Positions 8,755-14,850 of a DNA stretch of 20,667 nucleotides are shown here, one piece after another. The stretch spans positions 1-20,667 of the forward strand of contig SCPW01000163.1 of the NCBI GenBank assembly GCA_004298605.1. Reading direction: 5' to 3'. The translations under genes were made by a program, and so were the position numbers. Each line of letters starts with the position of its first letter. Position 1 is the first letter of the stretch. The notes beneath the pieces are model-generated. The model was not told where the DNA came from and ran no database searches. It was given only the letters and a program-made list of their open reading frames with translations. This DNA comes from Gallionella sp. (lineage in GTDB: Bacteria > Pseudomonadota > Gammaproteobacteria > Burkholderiales > Gallionellaceae).

Positions 8755-8793
8755 ATTCATATACCGCTTCAACCGCGTTTACGGTATATGAAT
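8755..8793. repeat. Perfect 12-bp inverted repeat upstream of rnfA
   Basis: ATTCATATACCG (8755-8766) is repeated in perfect inverted orientation as CGGTATATGAAT (8782-8793), separated by 15 bp. It ends 37 bp before the rnfA start codon. There is no T-run, so a terminator is unlikely. It could be an operator for a dimeric regulator of rnf or an RNA leader structure. I do not recognise it as a known regulator site. Confidence 0.65.
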
Positions 8794-8819
8794 ATTCCGG
8801 AAAGTTTGGTTGGGCATTT

Positions 8820-8845
8820 GAAAAATGGCGCGCCTTGCGCGGCGC
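8820..8845 (-). terminator. Possible terminator after folB
   Basis: On the minus strand, three bases past the folB stop, GCGCC (8845-8841) can pair with GGCGC (8834-8830) around a 6-nt loop, followed by GCCATTTTTC. The stem is short and the T-run is offset by several bases, so this may be weak or incidental. Confidence 0.4.
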
Positions 8846-8848
8846 ACA

Positions 8849-9217
8849 TCAGAGGGTGCGCTGCCCGTCCCGTCCCCGTTCAATGCTGATCCCCACCATC
8901 TTGCAGTTGCGTATCGCCTGCAATTTGGCGACGCTGACCCTGACCCACGGGGCGTTAAAATCCTTGAGGATGATTTGCGCGATGTGTTCGGCCAGGGTCT
9001 CCAGCAAGGAAAAATGCCCCTCGCCCAGCGCCTTCTGGATATGCCGCGCGACTTGCGCATAATCCAGCGCATCGTTGATGTCGTCGCTGGTGCAGGCGCG
9101 GCTGTCGGGCAGCGCGATGTCGATGTCGAGCTGCAAGGTTTGCGGCACGAGCTTTTCCCGTTCGTAGACGCCGATCAGGGTGGTCACTTTGAGTTCGCGC
9201 AGGAAGATGATGTCCAT
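8849..9217 (-). CDS. folB: Dihydroneopterin aldolase
   Basis: A 122-residue protein of the FolB family, which converts 7,8-dihydroneopterin to 6-hydroxymethyl-7,8-dihydropterin and glycolaldehyde in folate synthesis. It opens MDIIFLRELKVTTLIGVYERE, where the GVYERE segment supplies the conserved Glu near residue 21. Tyr53 (LDYAQV), Glu74 in LLETLAEHIA and Lys98 (VAKLQAIRN) match the other active-site positions. I chose the ATG at 9215-9217 because it gives the normal family start and length; the frame is open upstream to 9295, but that part has no FolB similarity. It is a single housekeeping gene upstream of the rnf operon on the same strand. Confidence 0.93.
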   Translation of the reverse strand: MDIIFLRELKVTTLIGVYEREKLVPQTLQLDIDIALPDSRACTSDDINDALDYAQVARHIQKALGEGHFSLLETLAEHIAQIILKDFNAPWVRVSVAKLQAIRNCKMVGISIERGRDGQRTL

Positions 9218-9389
9218 GGGTGGTCTCAGTCCGGTGGTTGATTGCTGCCGGGGTTCATGCACAACATCGGGAGCGCAACCGGACAGGCCGGGCAAGTTTA
9301 CCTCTTTTTAGCGGTCTCCGAACAAGTCCCGCATGAGCCGCGCCGCACGGTTTATCAGAAGTTCGGTCGGCCGGCGGCGCGTGCGATGT

Positions 9390-9395
9390 TAGAAT
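9390..9395 (+). promoter_or_regulatory. Candidate -10 box before response regulator
   Basis: TAGAAT within the context GTTAGAATCGCGC. The nearly identical context GTTAGAATGCGCGC occurs before the ABC-F gene at 14817-14830. No convincing -35 hexamer is seen. It would give a leader of about 60 nt. The rest of the 245-bp gap to folB holds nothing else I recognise. Confidence 0.4.
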
Positions 9396-9462
9396 CGCGC
9401 TCCAAAGTTTTCCGTGGTCAAGGGCTCGTCAATAAATAACTGTGGCATACGCCGGGGGTGTC

Positions 9463-10092
9463 ATGAAAACCTGCTTGTTGCTTGAGGATGTTCCCGAAGC
9501 GAGCGACTGGCTGGCGCACACCGTGCGTGCCAGCTTCCCGGAAATCGAAGTTGCCGCAGTTGCCAGGCTGGCGGAAGCACGCGCCTGGATTGCCAGCCAT
9601 CCCGCACCCGATATCGCCTTGGTGGACTTGGGGCTGCCCGACGGCAATGGCGTGGATTTCATCGCCGAACTCAACTACCGGGCATCCGGAACCATTTGTG
9701 TGGTCGCTAGCATCTTCGATGACGACCAGCACATCTTCCCGGCCTTGCGCGCAGGCGCCCGGGGCTACCTGCTCAAGGATCAGAGCCAGGGGGCCATCAT
9801 CGAGCTGCTCCAGGGCATCATCGCCGGTCGACCGCCCTTGTCACCGGCGGTAGCACGCAAAATGCTCAGCCATTTTCGCGTCCCCCCCGAGCTGTCCAAC
9901 CCCATGCTCACCGAACGCGAAACCGAGGTGCTGCGCCTGATCGCCCGTGGCCTCACCACCGCCGAGGTGGCGCGCATGCTCGACATCAGCGCCAACACCG
10001 TGCCTTCCTACGTGAAGGAAATCTACCGTAAGCTCAACGTCTGCTCGCGCGCCGAGGCCGCGCTGACGGCACGCAATCTCGGGCTGGTGTAA
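9463..10092 (+). CDS. NarL/FixJ-family response regulator
   Basis: A 209-residue two-component response regulator. The receiver domain (about 1-120) has the acidic pair Glu8-Asp9, the phosphoacceptor Asp55 in IALVDLGLPDGNG, and Lys105 in GYLLKDQ. The C-terminal LuxR-type helix-turn-helix (about 145-209) reads LTERETEVLRLIARGLTTAE then VARMLDISANTVPSYVKEIYRKLNV, which is canonical. I preferred the ATG at 9463, preceded by GGGGGTG, over an in-frame GTG at 9442. No kinase gene is adjacent. The only histidine kinase in the window, at 12959-14710, is of the HisKA_3 class that normally phosphorylates NarL-type regulators, so it is the likely partner. Targets are unknown; the PEP-CTERM gene 89 bp downstream on the same strand is one candidate. 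Confidence 0.92.
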   Translation: MKTCLLLEDVPEASDWLAHTVRASFPEIEVAAVARLAEARAWIASHPAPDIALVDLGLPDGNGVDFIAELNYRASGTICVVASIFDDDQHIFPALRAGARGYLLKDQSQGAIIELLQGIIAGRPPLSPAVARKMLSHFRVPPELSNPMLTERETEVLRLIARGLTTAEVARMLDISANTVPSYVKEIYRKLNVCSRAEAALTARNLGLV

Positions 10093-10181
10093 AGAAATTC
10101 GACACCCTTAGTCAGGGGATACAAAGCCCTTCATCCGATGGGTAAGATGCGTTCCATCATCTTTCATACTCGGAAAACATC

Positions 10182-10988
10182 ATGCATCCCACCCGTATTC
10201 CCGCCGTGTTTACCATCAGTCTGCTCCTGGCGGCAGGTTGTCTCCAGTCTGCCAATGCCACAGTCATGACCGCTTCCAGCAGTTTGGGCAGCAACTTCTA
10301 TCTGAACGTTGGCACCAACGGCTCGTTTGATATTCACAGCCTGCTCAATCCCAGCAGTGACTTCGTTGCGCCTTACCAGATCAGCAGCGCCAGCGTGAAC
10401 TTCCTGTTTTCGGATGACACGACCAATGAACTCGTTTTGGCGAGCCAGATTGTCAATGCTTACACACCCACCGCCATCACCTCGCGCGTCATCATACAGA
10501 CTTATACCGACCCGTCCGAATCCGCCACTCTTGCCATCGGCGGGCAGAGTGCCAGCGGCTTGACGGGCTACTACAGCATCCCCTCGCATCTGGATCACAC
10601 CACGTTGGATTGGTCTTACTACGCCAACAATTGTCCGGGCTACTACAATCAGCCGTGTAACCACCAACTGCACCAGGGTACCAGCTTTTACTACACCGCC
10701 ACCTCCGGCTACCACGGCGACTTCGGCATCGGCTACGATCTCAGCGCGGCCAATCTGGCCGACTTGCTCAATACGGGTCTGTTGAATTTCAATCTGGGTT
10801 TGACCGGCGACCTGATCCTGACATCTGCCTCCCTAACCTTCGACATCTCGGCCAATCCGGCTTTGGGCGCTGCCGCCCCGCCCACTGCGCCCACCCCCTC
10901 TGGCAATACTGTGCCCGAACCCGCCTCACTCGCCCTGCTGGGACTGGGTCTGGCCGGTCTGAGTTTAGCCCGTCGGCGCAAGGGCTGA
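10182..10988 (+). CDS. PEP-CTERM sorting domain protein
   Basis: A 268-residue exported protein. An N-terminal signal peptide (about residues 1-26) ends in SANA. At the C-terminus is the PEP-CTERM signal: VPEP at 244-247, then a hydrophobic stretch ASLALLGLGLAGLSLA, then RRRKG. Proteins with this tail are processed by an exosortase (EpsH/XrtA type) and usually go to the surface or exopolysaccharide matrix. The body is rich in Ser, Thr, Asn and Tyr, with Cys at NNCPGYYNQPCNH (146-158), and has no domain I can name. A LAAGC sequence in the signal peptide resembles a lipobox but lacks Leu at -3. No exosortase gene lies in this window. A tetraloop terminator follows, so it is probably monocistronic or ends a unit with the response regulator. 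Confidence 0.88.
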   Translation: MHPTRIPAVFTISLLLAAGCLQSANATVMTASSSLGSNFYLNVGTNGSFDIHSLLNPSSDFVAPYQISSASVNFLFSDDTTNELVLASQIVNAYTPTAITSRVIIQTYTDPSESATLAIGGQSASGLTGYYSIPSHLDHTTLDWSYYANNCPGYYNQPCNHQLHQGTSFYYTATSGYHGDFGIGYDLSAANLADLLNTGLLNFNLGLTGDLILTSASLTFDISANPALGAAAPPTAPTPSGNTVPEPASLALLGLGLAGLSLARRRKG

Positions 10989-11008
10989 GCTACGCTTGTG
11001 TTCAGGTT

Positions 11009-11036
11009 ACGGCGGCTTCGGTCGCCGTTGTTGTTT
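11009..11036 (+). terminator. Terminator with UUCG tetraloop after PEP-CTERM gene
   Basis: ACGGCGGC (11009-11016) pairs with GTCGCCGT (11021-11028), including one G-T wobble, around a C(TTCG)G tetraloop, an unusually stable RNA loop. The tract TGTTGTTT follows. It starts 20 bp after the PEP-CTERM stop codon. Confidence 0.8.
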
Positions 11037-11109
11037 GGGGTGGAGCTGCTGTAGTTCTCGCAGAATAGCGTGCCGCCGACGCATTAAAGCGCGTTGCGTA
11101 ATTCAAAGC

Positions 11110-11165
11110 CATCCCGACATAGCGCAGCATAACCCAACCCCGTCGGGATGAATCCCGGCCTACAT
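11110..11165. repeat. Degraded REP-like palindrome
   Basis: CATCCCGAC (11110-11118) and GTCGGGATG (11142-11150) form a perfect 9-bp inverted repeat around TAGCGCAGCATAACCCAAC. The reverse complement of the right edge begins TGTAGGCCGGGATT. The layout resembles widespread TGTAGG(T/C)CGGG... repeats and the element at 1088-1115. It lies directly beside the MITE-like element. Confidence 0.6.
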
Positions 11166-11168
11166 CAT

Positions 11169-11340
11169 CTTAACCCGGATATTTCATGGATTGCCGCGCG
11201 CCCTCGCTAGTCTTTTGTTTGTTATGCAAGATTTTATTCCGTCGGGTGTATGAATAACTACACTGCTCCTTCATAAAATTTGCCTAACAAACAAAATCCT
11301 GCGCGATCATCACGCGAATCCATGAAATATCCGGGTTAAG
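11169..11340. mobile_element. 172-bp MITE-like palindromic element
   Basis: The outer 24 bp at each end (11169-11192 and 11317-11340) are perfect inverted repeats starting CTTAACCCGGAT. Further in, at exactly symmetric positions, TTTTGTTTGTTA (11213-11224) is matched by TAACAAACAAAA (11285-11296), and symmetry continues weakly towards the centre. There is no ORF inside. TTAA stands at both ends (11170-11173 and 11336-11339), just outside terminal CCCGG/CCGGG, which fits a TTAA target duplication of the kind made by piggyBac- and, as I recall, IS1380-related transposases. It could also act as a transcription stop between the converging genes. The right TTAA holds the stop codon of the exported-protein gene. 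Confidence 0.78.
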
Positions 11341-12712
11341 GAAGCTTACCGACGAGCGCATCAGTGACTTTGTAAATCATGGTCGCCGCGCTGGCGGCAT
11401 ACACATCAGTGCGAATGTCTGCCGTCCATTCTCTGGTGGTATGGAGAGACGTTCCCATGCCGCCGGTGTCAACGATGCCCGATGTGCGTGCGGCGTGCTG
11501 GGTTACTTTTGTCCCTTTGCCGTTATCGAATGTCTGGGCCTGAGTGCCGTTGTCATTTTCTTTCACGCTACGCATACCGATGCCCCCGCCAAGGTAAGTG
11601 TCGGTTACCCCGACCGTGCCCGCCTGGCTAATCATCTTCAACGGCGCGCTGTCGCCGTCATCATTATATTTCTCCGCCAGCCGGATAAATACATCGCCGT
11701 CGGCAGGCGGAGTGAGTGTGTTTTTGCTGAACGATATGCCGCATGAGTGGTTGTTTTTATATTGGGCATCGGTAGGCATTTCAATCGAAAAACGGGTGAC
11801 CTCCGGCTTCAGGAACATGCCCTGGGTGGCACTGGCGTTGGCCGAGTTGCTGACCGTTGTTTGGGTAGTCCCCAAAAAATTATTTTGCCTTGCGCTGATA
11901 AAAGCATTGCCGCCATCGACGGCTATTTCGCCGAATTCGACGGCAATCCAGACCTTCAGTAGCGGAATTTTGCCTTCCGCATTGGCGATTTCATTCTCGT
12001 ATTGTGTTTGAGCACCGGAGGACATCTGTCTCATGTTGTTGCCCAGATTCGCGCCGGCTTTCCTGGAGCCATAGTGCGTACAACCCGCATTCGGGATTAA
12101 TGAGGTCATGCCATCCGGGCTGACCAGGACACTCTGTCCATCAATGTTGTCAAACACCTCGCCGGATTTGATGGGGTTGGACTTGGACAGCTTTTCATAG
12201 CTGGATCTCGATTTGTCCGAGAGATTGGATACTTCGATGACCTCGTAACCCTTGGCCTTGAGTTTTTTCACCGCGTCGAGATACGCAAAATTAGTGATGG
12301 CCTGCAAGGTATCTTGGTCCGGCAGCGTGGCATCCATAATGCCACGGCTCGACCCGGCGTTACCCAGCCCCATTATGCTGAATCCATTTTTCTTCTTCTC
12401 GTACTGCTGTTGGAACTCGACCACGAAATTGCTCAGGATGATTTTTTTGGTCTTGGGTAAGGCATCCAGATTCTCAGCCTTGACGGTGGGGATCACAGGT
12501 TTGAATGTGGCGGGATCAGGCGGAGGCTGATCGGTGAGCTTGCGCTCCGGTAGCAGATCGCTTTTGGAGGGCTGGCCGCTGATATTTTTTATGCCGTCGG
12601 TAACGGCATCGAATAGCCCGGCCTGCGCGGATGTGCAGGCCATGAACAGGCTTGCTCCAAGAATGGGGAAAGATGGGCGCCATACCATCGATTTTTTCAA
12701 ACTATCCAACAT
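11336..12712 (-). CDS. Exported protein of unknown function (458 aa)
   Basis: I do not recognise this 458-residue protein. It has an N-terminal signal peptide (about residues 12-31), most likely cut after SAQA; the FMAC sequence just before is a poor lipobox. Then follow a Pro-rich, unstructured-looking part (about 45-80: ERKLTDQPPPDPATFKPV) and a mixed alpha/beta part starting KTKKIILSNFVVEFQQQYEKK, with many Gly, Asn and Ser in the C-terminal half. Only two Cys remain in the mature part (CTHYG and CGISF), so a disulfide is possible. The ATG at 12712 has a good AAGGGA site 8 bp upstream and lies inside the 3' end of a small ORF (12702-12803), suggesting coupled translation. The TAA stop is within the TTAA of the neighbouring MITE-like element. 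Base use appears more AT-rich than in the flanking housekeeping genes. Confidence 0.8.
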   Translation of the reverse strand: MLDSLKKSMVWRPSFPILGASLFMACTSAQAGLFDAVTDGIKNISGQPSKSDLLPERKLTDQPPPDPATFKPVIPTVKAENLDALPKTKKIILSNFVVEFQQQYEKKKNGFSIMGLGNAGSSRGIMDATLPDQDTLQAITNFAYLDAVKKLKAKGYEVIEVSNLSDKSRSSYEKLSKSNPIKSGEVFDNIDGQSVLVSPDGMTSLIPNAGCTHYGSRKAGANLGNNMRQMSSGAQTQYENEIANAEGKIPLLKVWIAVEFGEIAVDGGNAFISARQNNFLGTTQTTVSNSANASATQGMFLKPEVTRFSIEMPTDAQYKNNHSCGISFSKNTLTPPADGDVFIRLAEKYNDDGDSAPLKMISQAGTVGVTDTYLGGGIGMRSVKENDNGTQAQTFDNGKGTKVTQHAARTSGIVDTGGMGTSLHTTREWTADIRTDVYAASAATMIYKVTDALVGKLP

Positions 12713-12803
12713 GATGAAATTCCCTTTCTGCTTTTACCTCGTCTGCGGCAAAAGCGGTTATCGAAAACAGCAAGCCGCTTACCGGAGATAGCCTTTTCTT
12801 CAT
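12702..12803 (-). CDS. Small 33-codon ORF with signal peptide
   Basis: A 33-residue reading frame on the minus strand starts with ATG at 12801-12803. A near-ideal GAGGA lies six bases upstream. It begins MKKRLSPVSGLLFSITAFA: a positive n-region, a hydrophobic core and an AxA cleavage site, leaving only about 14 polar residues (ADEVKAEREFHHVG). It ends with TAG at 12702-12704, 8 bases inside the next gene, whose ATG (12712) it overlaps. It could be a small secreted peptide, a leader peptide that couples translation to the 458-residue exported protein, or the remnant of a longer exported protein. I cannot choose among these. The signal-peptide pattern together with the Shine-Dalgarno makes chance less likely. 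Confidence 0.55.
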   Translation of the reverse strand: MKKRLSPVSGLLFSITAFAADEVKAEREFHHVG

Positions 12804-12941
12804 AAAGCTTCCTCATGGAAATGTTAGAGCACGCGTGGATACGGCATACCAACGAACGAAGGGTAAAGTATTTTGGTGCTGGCACACATCCCCCGTTCAG
12901 GGGGTGGGACCAGAAGGCGGGGATAAGCAAGCCCCATATTG

Positions 12942-12958
12942 CGCGCCGCTTCGGCGCG
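12942..12958 (-). terminator. Hairpin directly after histidine kinase gene
   Basis: CGCGCC (12942-12947) pairs with GGCGCG (12953-12958) around a 5-nt loop, abutting the kinase stop codon. There is no T-run after it on the minus strand, so it may be an mRNA-stabilising hairpin and not a terminator. A second short hairpin, CCCCC/GGGGG, lies at 12890-12904. Nothing else is recognised in the 155 bp up to the small ORF, where its promoter must lie if it has its own. Confidence 0.4.
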
Positions 12959-14710
12959 TCAAGAAAGGTTGATCTTGATCGCCGCCGCGTTCTCGTAGGA
13001 AAGGCTTGCCAGCGGCGCTTTCAGCATCACGAGGCAGCCATGTGGCTCCACCGCCTGCCATGACAGGCTCGCCCCCAGCATGGCCGCGCGCGTGCCCATG
13101 CTGGTCATGCCGCGATGGGGTTTTGCGCCATCTTTCGGCAGACCTGCGCCGTTGTCTTCAACGGACAGCATCAGGCAATCCTGCGCCAGCGTGGTATCGA
13201 CCACTATTTTGTCGGCTTGGGCATGGCGCAACACATTGGTGAGCGCCTCGCGCAGGATGCGGCTCAGGTTGAGCGCGGCCTCCGTGCTGACCAGCATGGT
13301 CATATCTTCCGCAGGAATCTGCCAGTTCAGGGTGATGCCCAAATGATGTAGCCGCTGTTCGGTTTCCGCCCGCCAATCCGCCACCAGATCGCCGAGCGGC
13401 GTGGCGGGTTGCGCCGAGCGCGAAACCACATCGCGCAAGTCTTGCAGTGCAGAGCGCGCCATATCCGCCTCGCGCGGCAAGTCGGCGCGCTGAGCGGAGA
13501 TCGACAGCCCCAGCAATTTTGCGCCGACATCATCATGCAGATCGCGGTAGATGCGCTCCCGCTCGTTGGCTGCCGCATTGCTGATTTCCAATGCCCGCCG
13601 CTCATCGAAGCTTGTCGCCAGTGTTTGCTGTGCAGAGGCGACCCGCTCTTCGAGTTGACGGTTCATCTGCTTCGATTTTCTGAGGACAACAAGGGGGGCT
13701 ACAACGATACTCAGCAACAAGGTGGCCGCCAGACTACGATAGAGCCAGGTCAGGTCACGCCGGGGGTTGGGGTCATAAAGGAAGCCGTCCAGTGAAAAAT
13801 TGTGCGGCAGCATACCAATGTCGGCATAGGTATCGGCGATATGCCGCCAGCGGCTCGCATTCATATAACCCACCTCGATCAGTTCGGGATGAATCAGGGC
13901 TATCGTTTGCTTTGCCTCAAATAAAAAATAATCGCGGGTGTGCCGCCGCGAATACTTGGCGAGGATCAAATTTGCCATTTCCTCCGGGTGTTCGACGGCA
14001 TATTTCCAACCGCGCAGGCTGGCTTCACGGAATGCCCGGACGCGCTCCGGGTGCGTTTTTAATTCCTGTTCGGCGGTGAACAGGTTGTCGCCATAAAAGT
14101 CTATGCCAGCGGATCGTGGCGTGTAGATTTGGTAAGCGAACCGGGCGCGATCAAGATAGTAAGGTTGGTTGGTGGCATAGCCGGCAATCGCATCAATCTT
14201 GCCGCCGATTAAGTCCTGTGGATCGTAGCTATGTTCAATTTGCGTGATACGGTCGAGCGGAATGCCTTCTTTCTTGAGATAGGCCAGCAATTCGTCGGCT
14301 TGAGGTTCCAGCATGACACGCTTGCCGATCAGGTCGTGAATAGTCTGTGTGGCGCTGAGCTGCCGCGCTATCAGCACGTAGGGCGAATGTTGAAAAATAA
14401 CCGCCAGTGCCACGACGGGCTTGCCGGTTTTTCGCTGTAGCAACAATGCACTCGTGCCCACGCCGAATTCTGCGCTCCCCTCGAGAACGTTTTTGACCGG
14501 ATCAACACCGGGAACAGCTTCCACAATGCTGACATCGAGCCCTGCCTCGCGGTAGTAGCCTTGCTCTTTTGCCGCGTAGTAGCCGGCGAATTGAAATGCG
14601 TGCGTCCATTTCAGTTGCAGCGTAACGTGATCCAATGCGTGCGACGGCAAAGCAACCAGCATGGCGGCCAGGAACAGGAATTTTTGTAAATGGCGAAATG
14701 TGTGTCGCAT
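12959..14710 (-). CDS. Sensor histidine kinase, NMT1/THI5-like sensor
   Basis: A 583-residue membrane kinase. Residues 1-26 are a signal peptide ending SHA. Residues 28 to about 300 resemble NMT1/THI5-like periplasmic binding proteins (VTLQLKWTHAFQFAGYYAAK, then EQGYYREAGLDVSIVEA, and GVGTSALLL), a fold that binds HMP pyrimidines, sulfonates, nitrate and similar small ligands. One membrane segment follows at about 323-345, then a coiled linker. The HisKA_3 box is ERERIYRDLHDDVGAKLLG with phospho-acceptor His392. The HATPase domain has Asn492 (REALTNVLRHA) and the G1 box DNGAG (519-523), then GMTSMGTRAAMLG. All catalytic motifs look intact. The ligand cannot be told from sequence. Its likely partner is the NarL-type regulator at 9463-10092, although the two genes are about 3 kb apart. 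The start has only a weak ribosome-binding site. Confidence 0.9.
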   Translation of the reverse strand: MRHTFRHLQKFLFLAAMLVALPSHALDHVTLQLKWTHAFQFAGYYAAKEQGYYREAGLDVSIVEAVPGVDPVKNVLEGSAEFGVGTSALLLQRKTGKPVVALAVIFQHSPYVLIARQLSATQTIHDLIGKRVMLEPQADELLAYLKKEGIPLDRITQIEHSYDPQDLIGGKIDAIAGYATNQPYYLDRARFAYQIYTPRSAGIDFYGDNLFTAEQELKTHPERVRAFREASLRGWKYAVEHPEEMANLILAKYSRRHTRDYFLFEAKQTIALIHPELIEVGYMNASRWRHIADTYADIGMLPHNFSLDGFLYDPNPRRDLTWLYRSLAATLLLSIVVAPLVVLRKSKQMNRQLEERVASAQQTLATSFDERRALEISNAAANERERIYRDLHDDVGAKLLGLSISAQRADLPREADMARSALQDLRDVVSRSAQPATPLGDLVADWRAETEQRLHHLGITLNWQIPAEDMTMLVSTEAALNLSRILREALTNVLRHAQADKIVVDTTLAQDCLMLSVEDNGAGLPKDGAKPHRGMTSMGTRAAMLGASLSWQAVEPHGCLVMLKAPLASLSYENAAAIKINLS

Positions 14711-14818
14711 TGATGGTTGTGTGTGCCTTCAGGGAACATCTGCAAGTTATTTCACGCAAGCATATCGCATTGCCAGGTTTTACTGCACCCCCTTAAATAC
14801 AGGGGGTTCAAGCGGTGT

Positions 14819-14824
14819 TAGAAT
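14819..14824 (+). promoter_or_regulatory. Candidate -10 box before ABC-F gene
   Basis: TAGAAT in the context GTTAGAATGCGCGC, 26 bp before the ATG at 14851. A small inverted repeat, CCCCC/GGGGG at 14788-14806, lies just upstream. No clear -35 element is visible. The 140-bp gap is shared with the divergently transcribed histidine kinase. Confidence 0.4.
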
Positions 14825-14850
14825 GCGCGCCTTTGCAATCAAGGGTTACC

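Larger units (their letters stand above)
10989..11335. other. Intergenic region made of terminator and repeats
   Basis: This 347-bp stretch between two converging genes has no credible ORF. It holds, in order, a UUCG-loop terminator (11009-11036), a section around 11060-11105 with minor self-complementarity (ACGCA/TGCGT around 11079-11099), a degraded REP-like palindrome (11110-11165), and most of a MITE-like element (11169-11340). Confidence 0.7.

Noticed and set aside
9242..9439. 65-codon frame on the plus strand between folB and the response regulator
   Set aside because: No ribosome-binding site or recognisable domain; it covers the likely promoter region of the response regulator.
10197..10259. 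Lipoprotein signal (LAAGC) in the PEP-CTERM protein
   Set aside because: Leu is at -4 and not -3, and a good AxA-type site (SANA) follows; the PEP-CTERM tail already accounts for its sorting.
11169..11340. CRISPR array or attenuator as explanation of the repeats
   Set aside because: There are only two copies in inverted orientation, with no direct repeats or spacers and no cas genes, so a MITE-like palindrome fits better.
12697..12930. 77-codon minus-strand frame overlapping the small signal-peptide ORF
   Set aside because: It is in another frame, has no good ribosome-binding site at its start, and its translation shows no signal peptide or domain; the 33-codon ORF uses the GAGGA site better.
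14788..14806. CCCCC/GGGGG inverted repeat before the ABC-F gene
   Set aside because: A stem of only 5 bp with a 9-nt loop and no T-run is too weak to call an operator or terminator.
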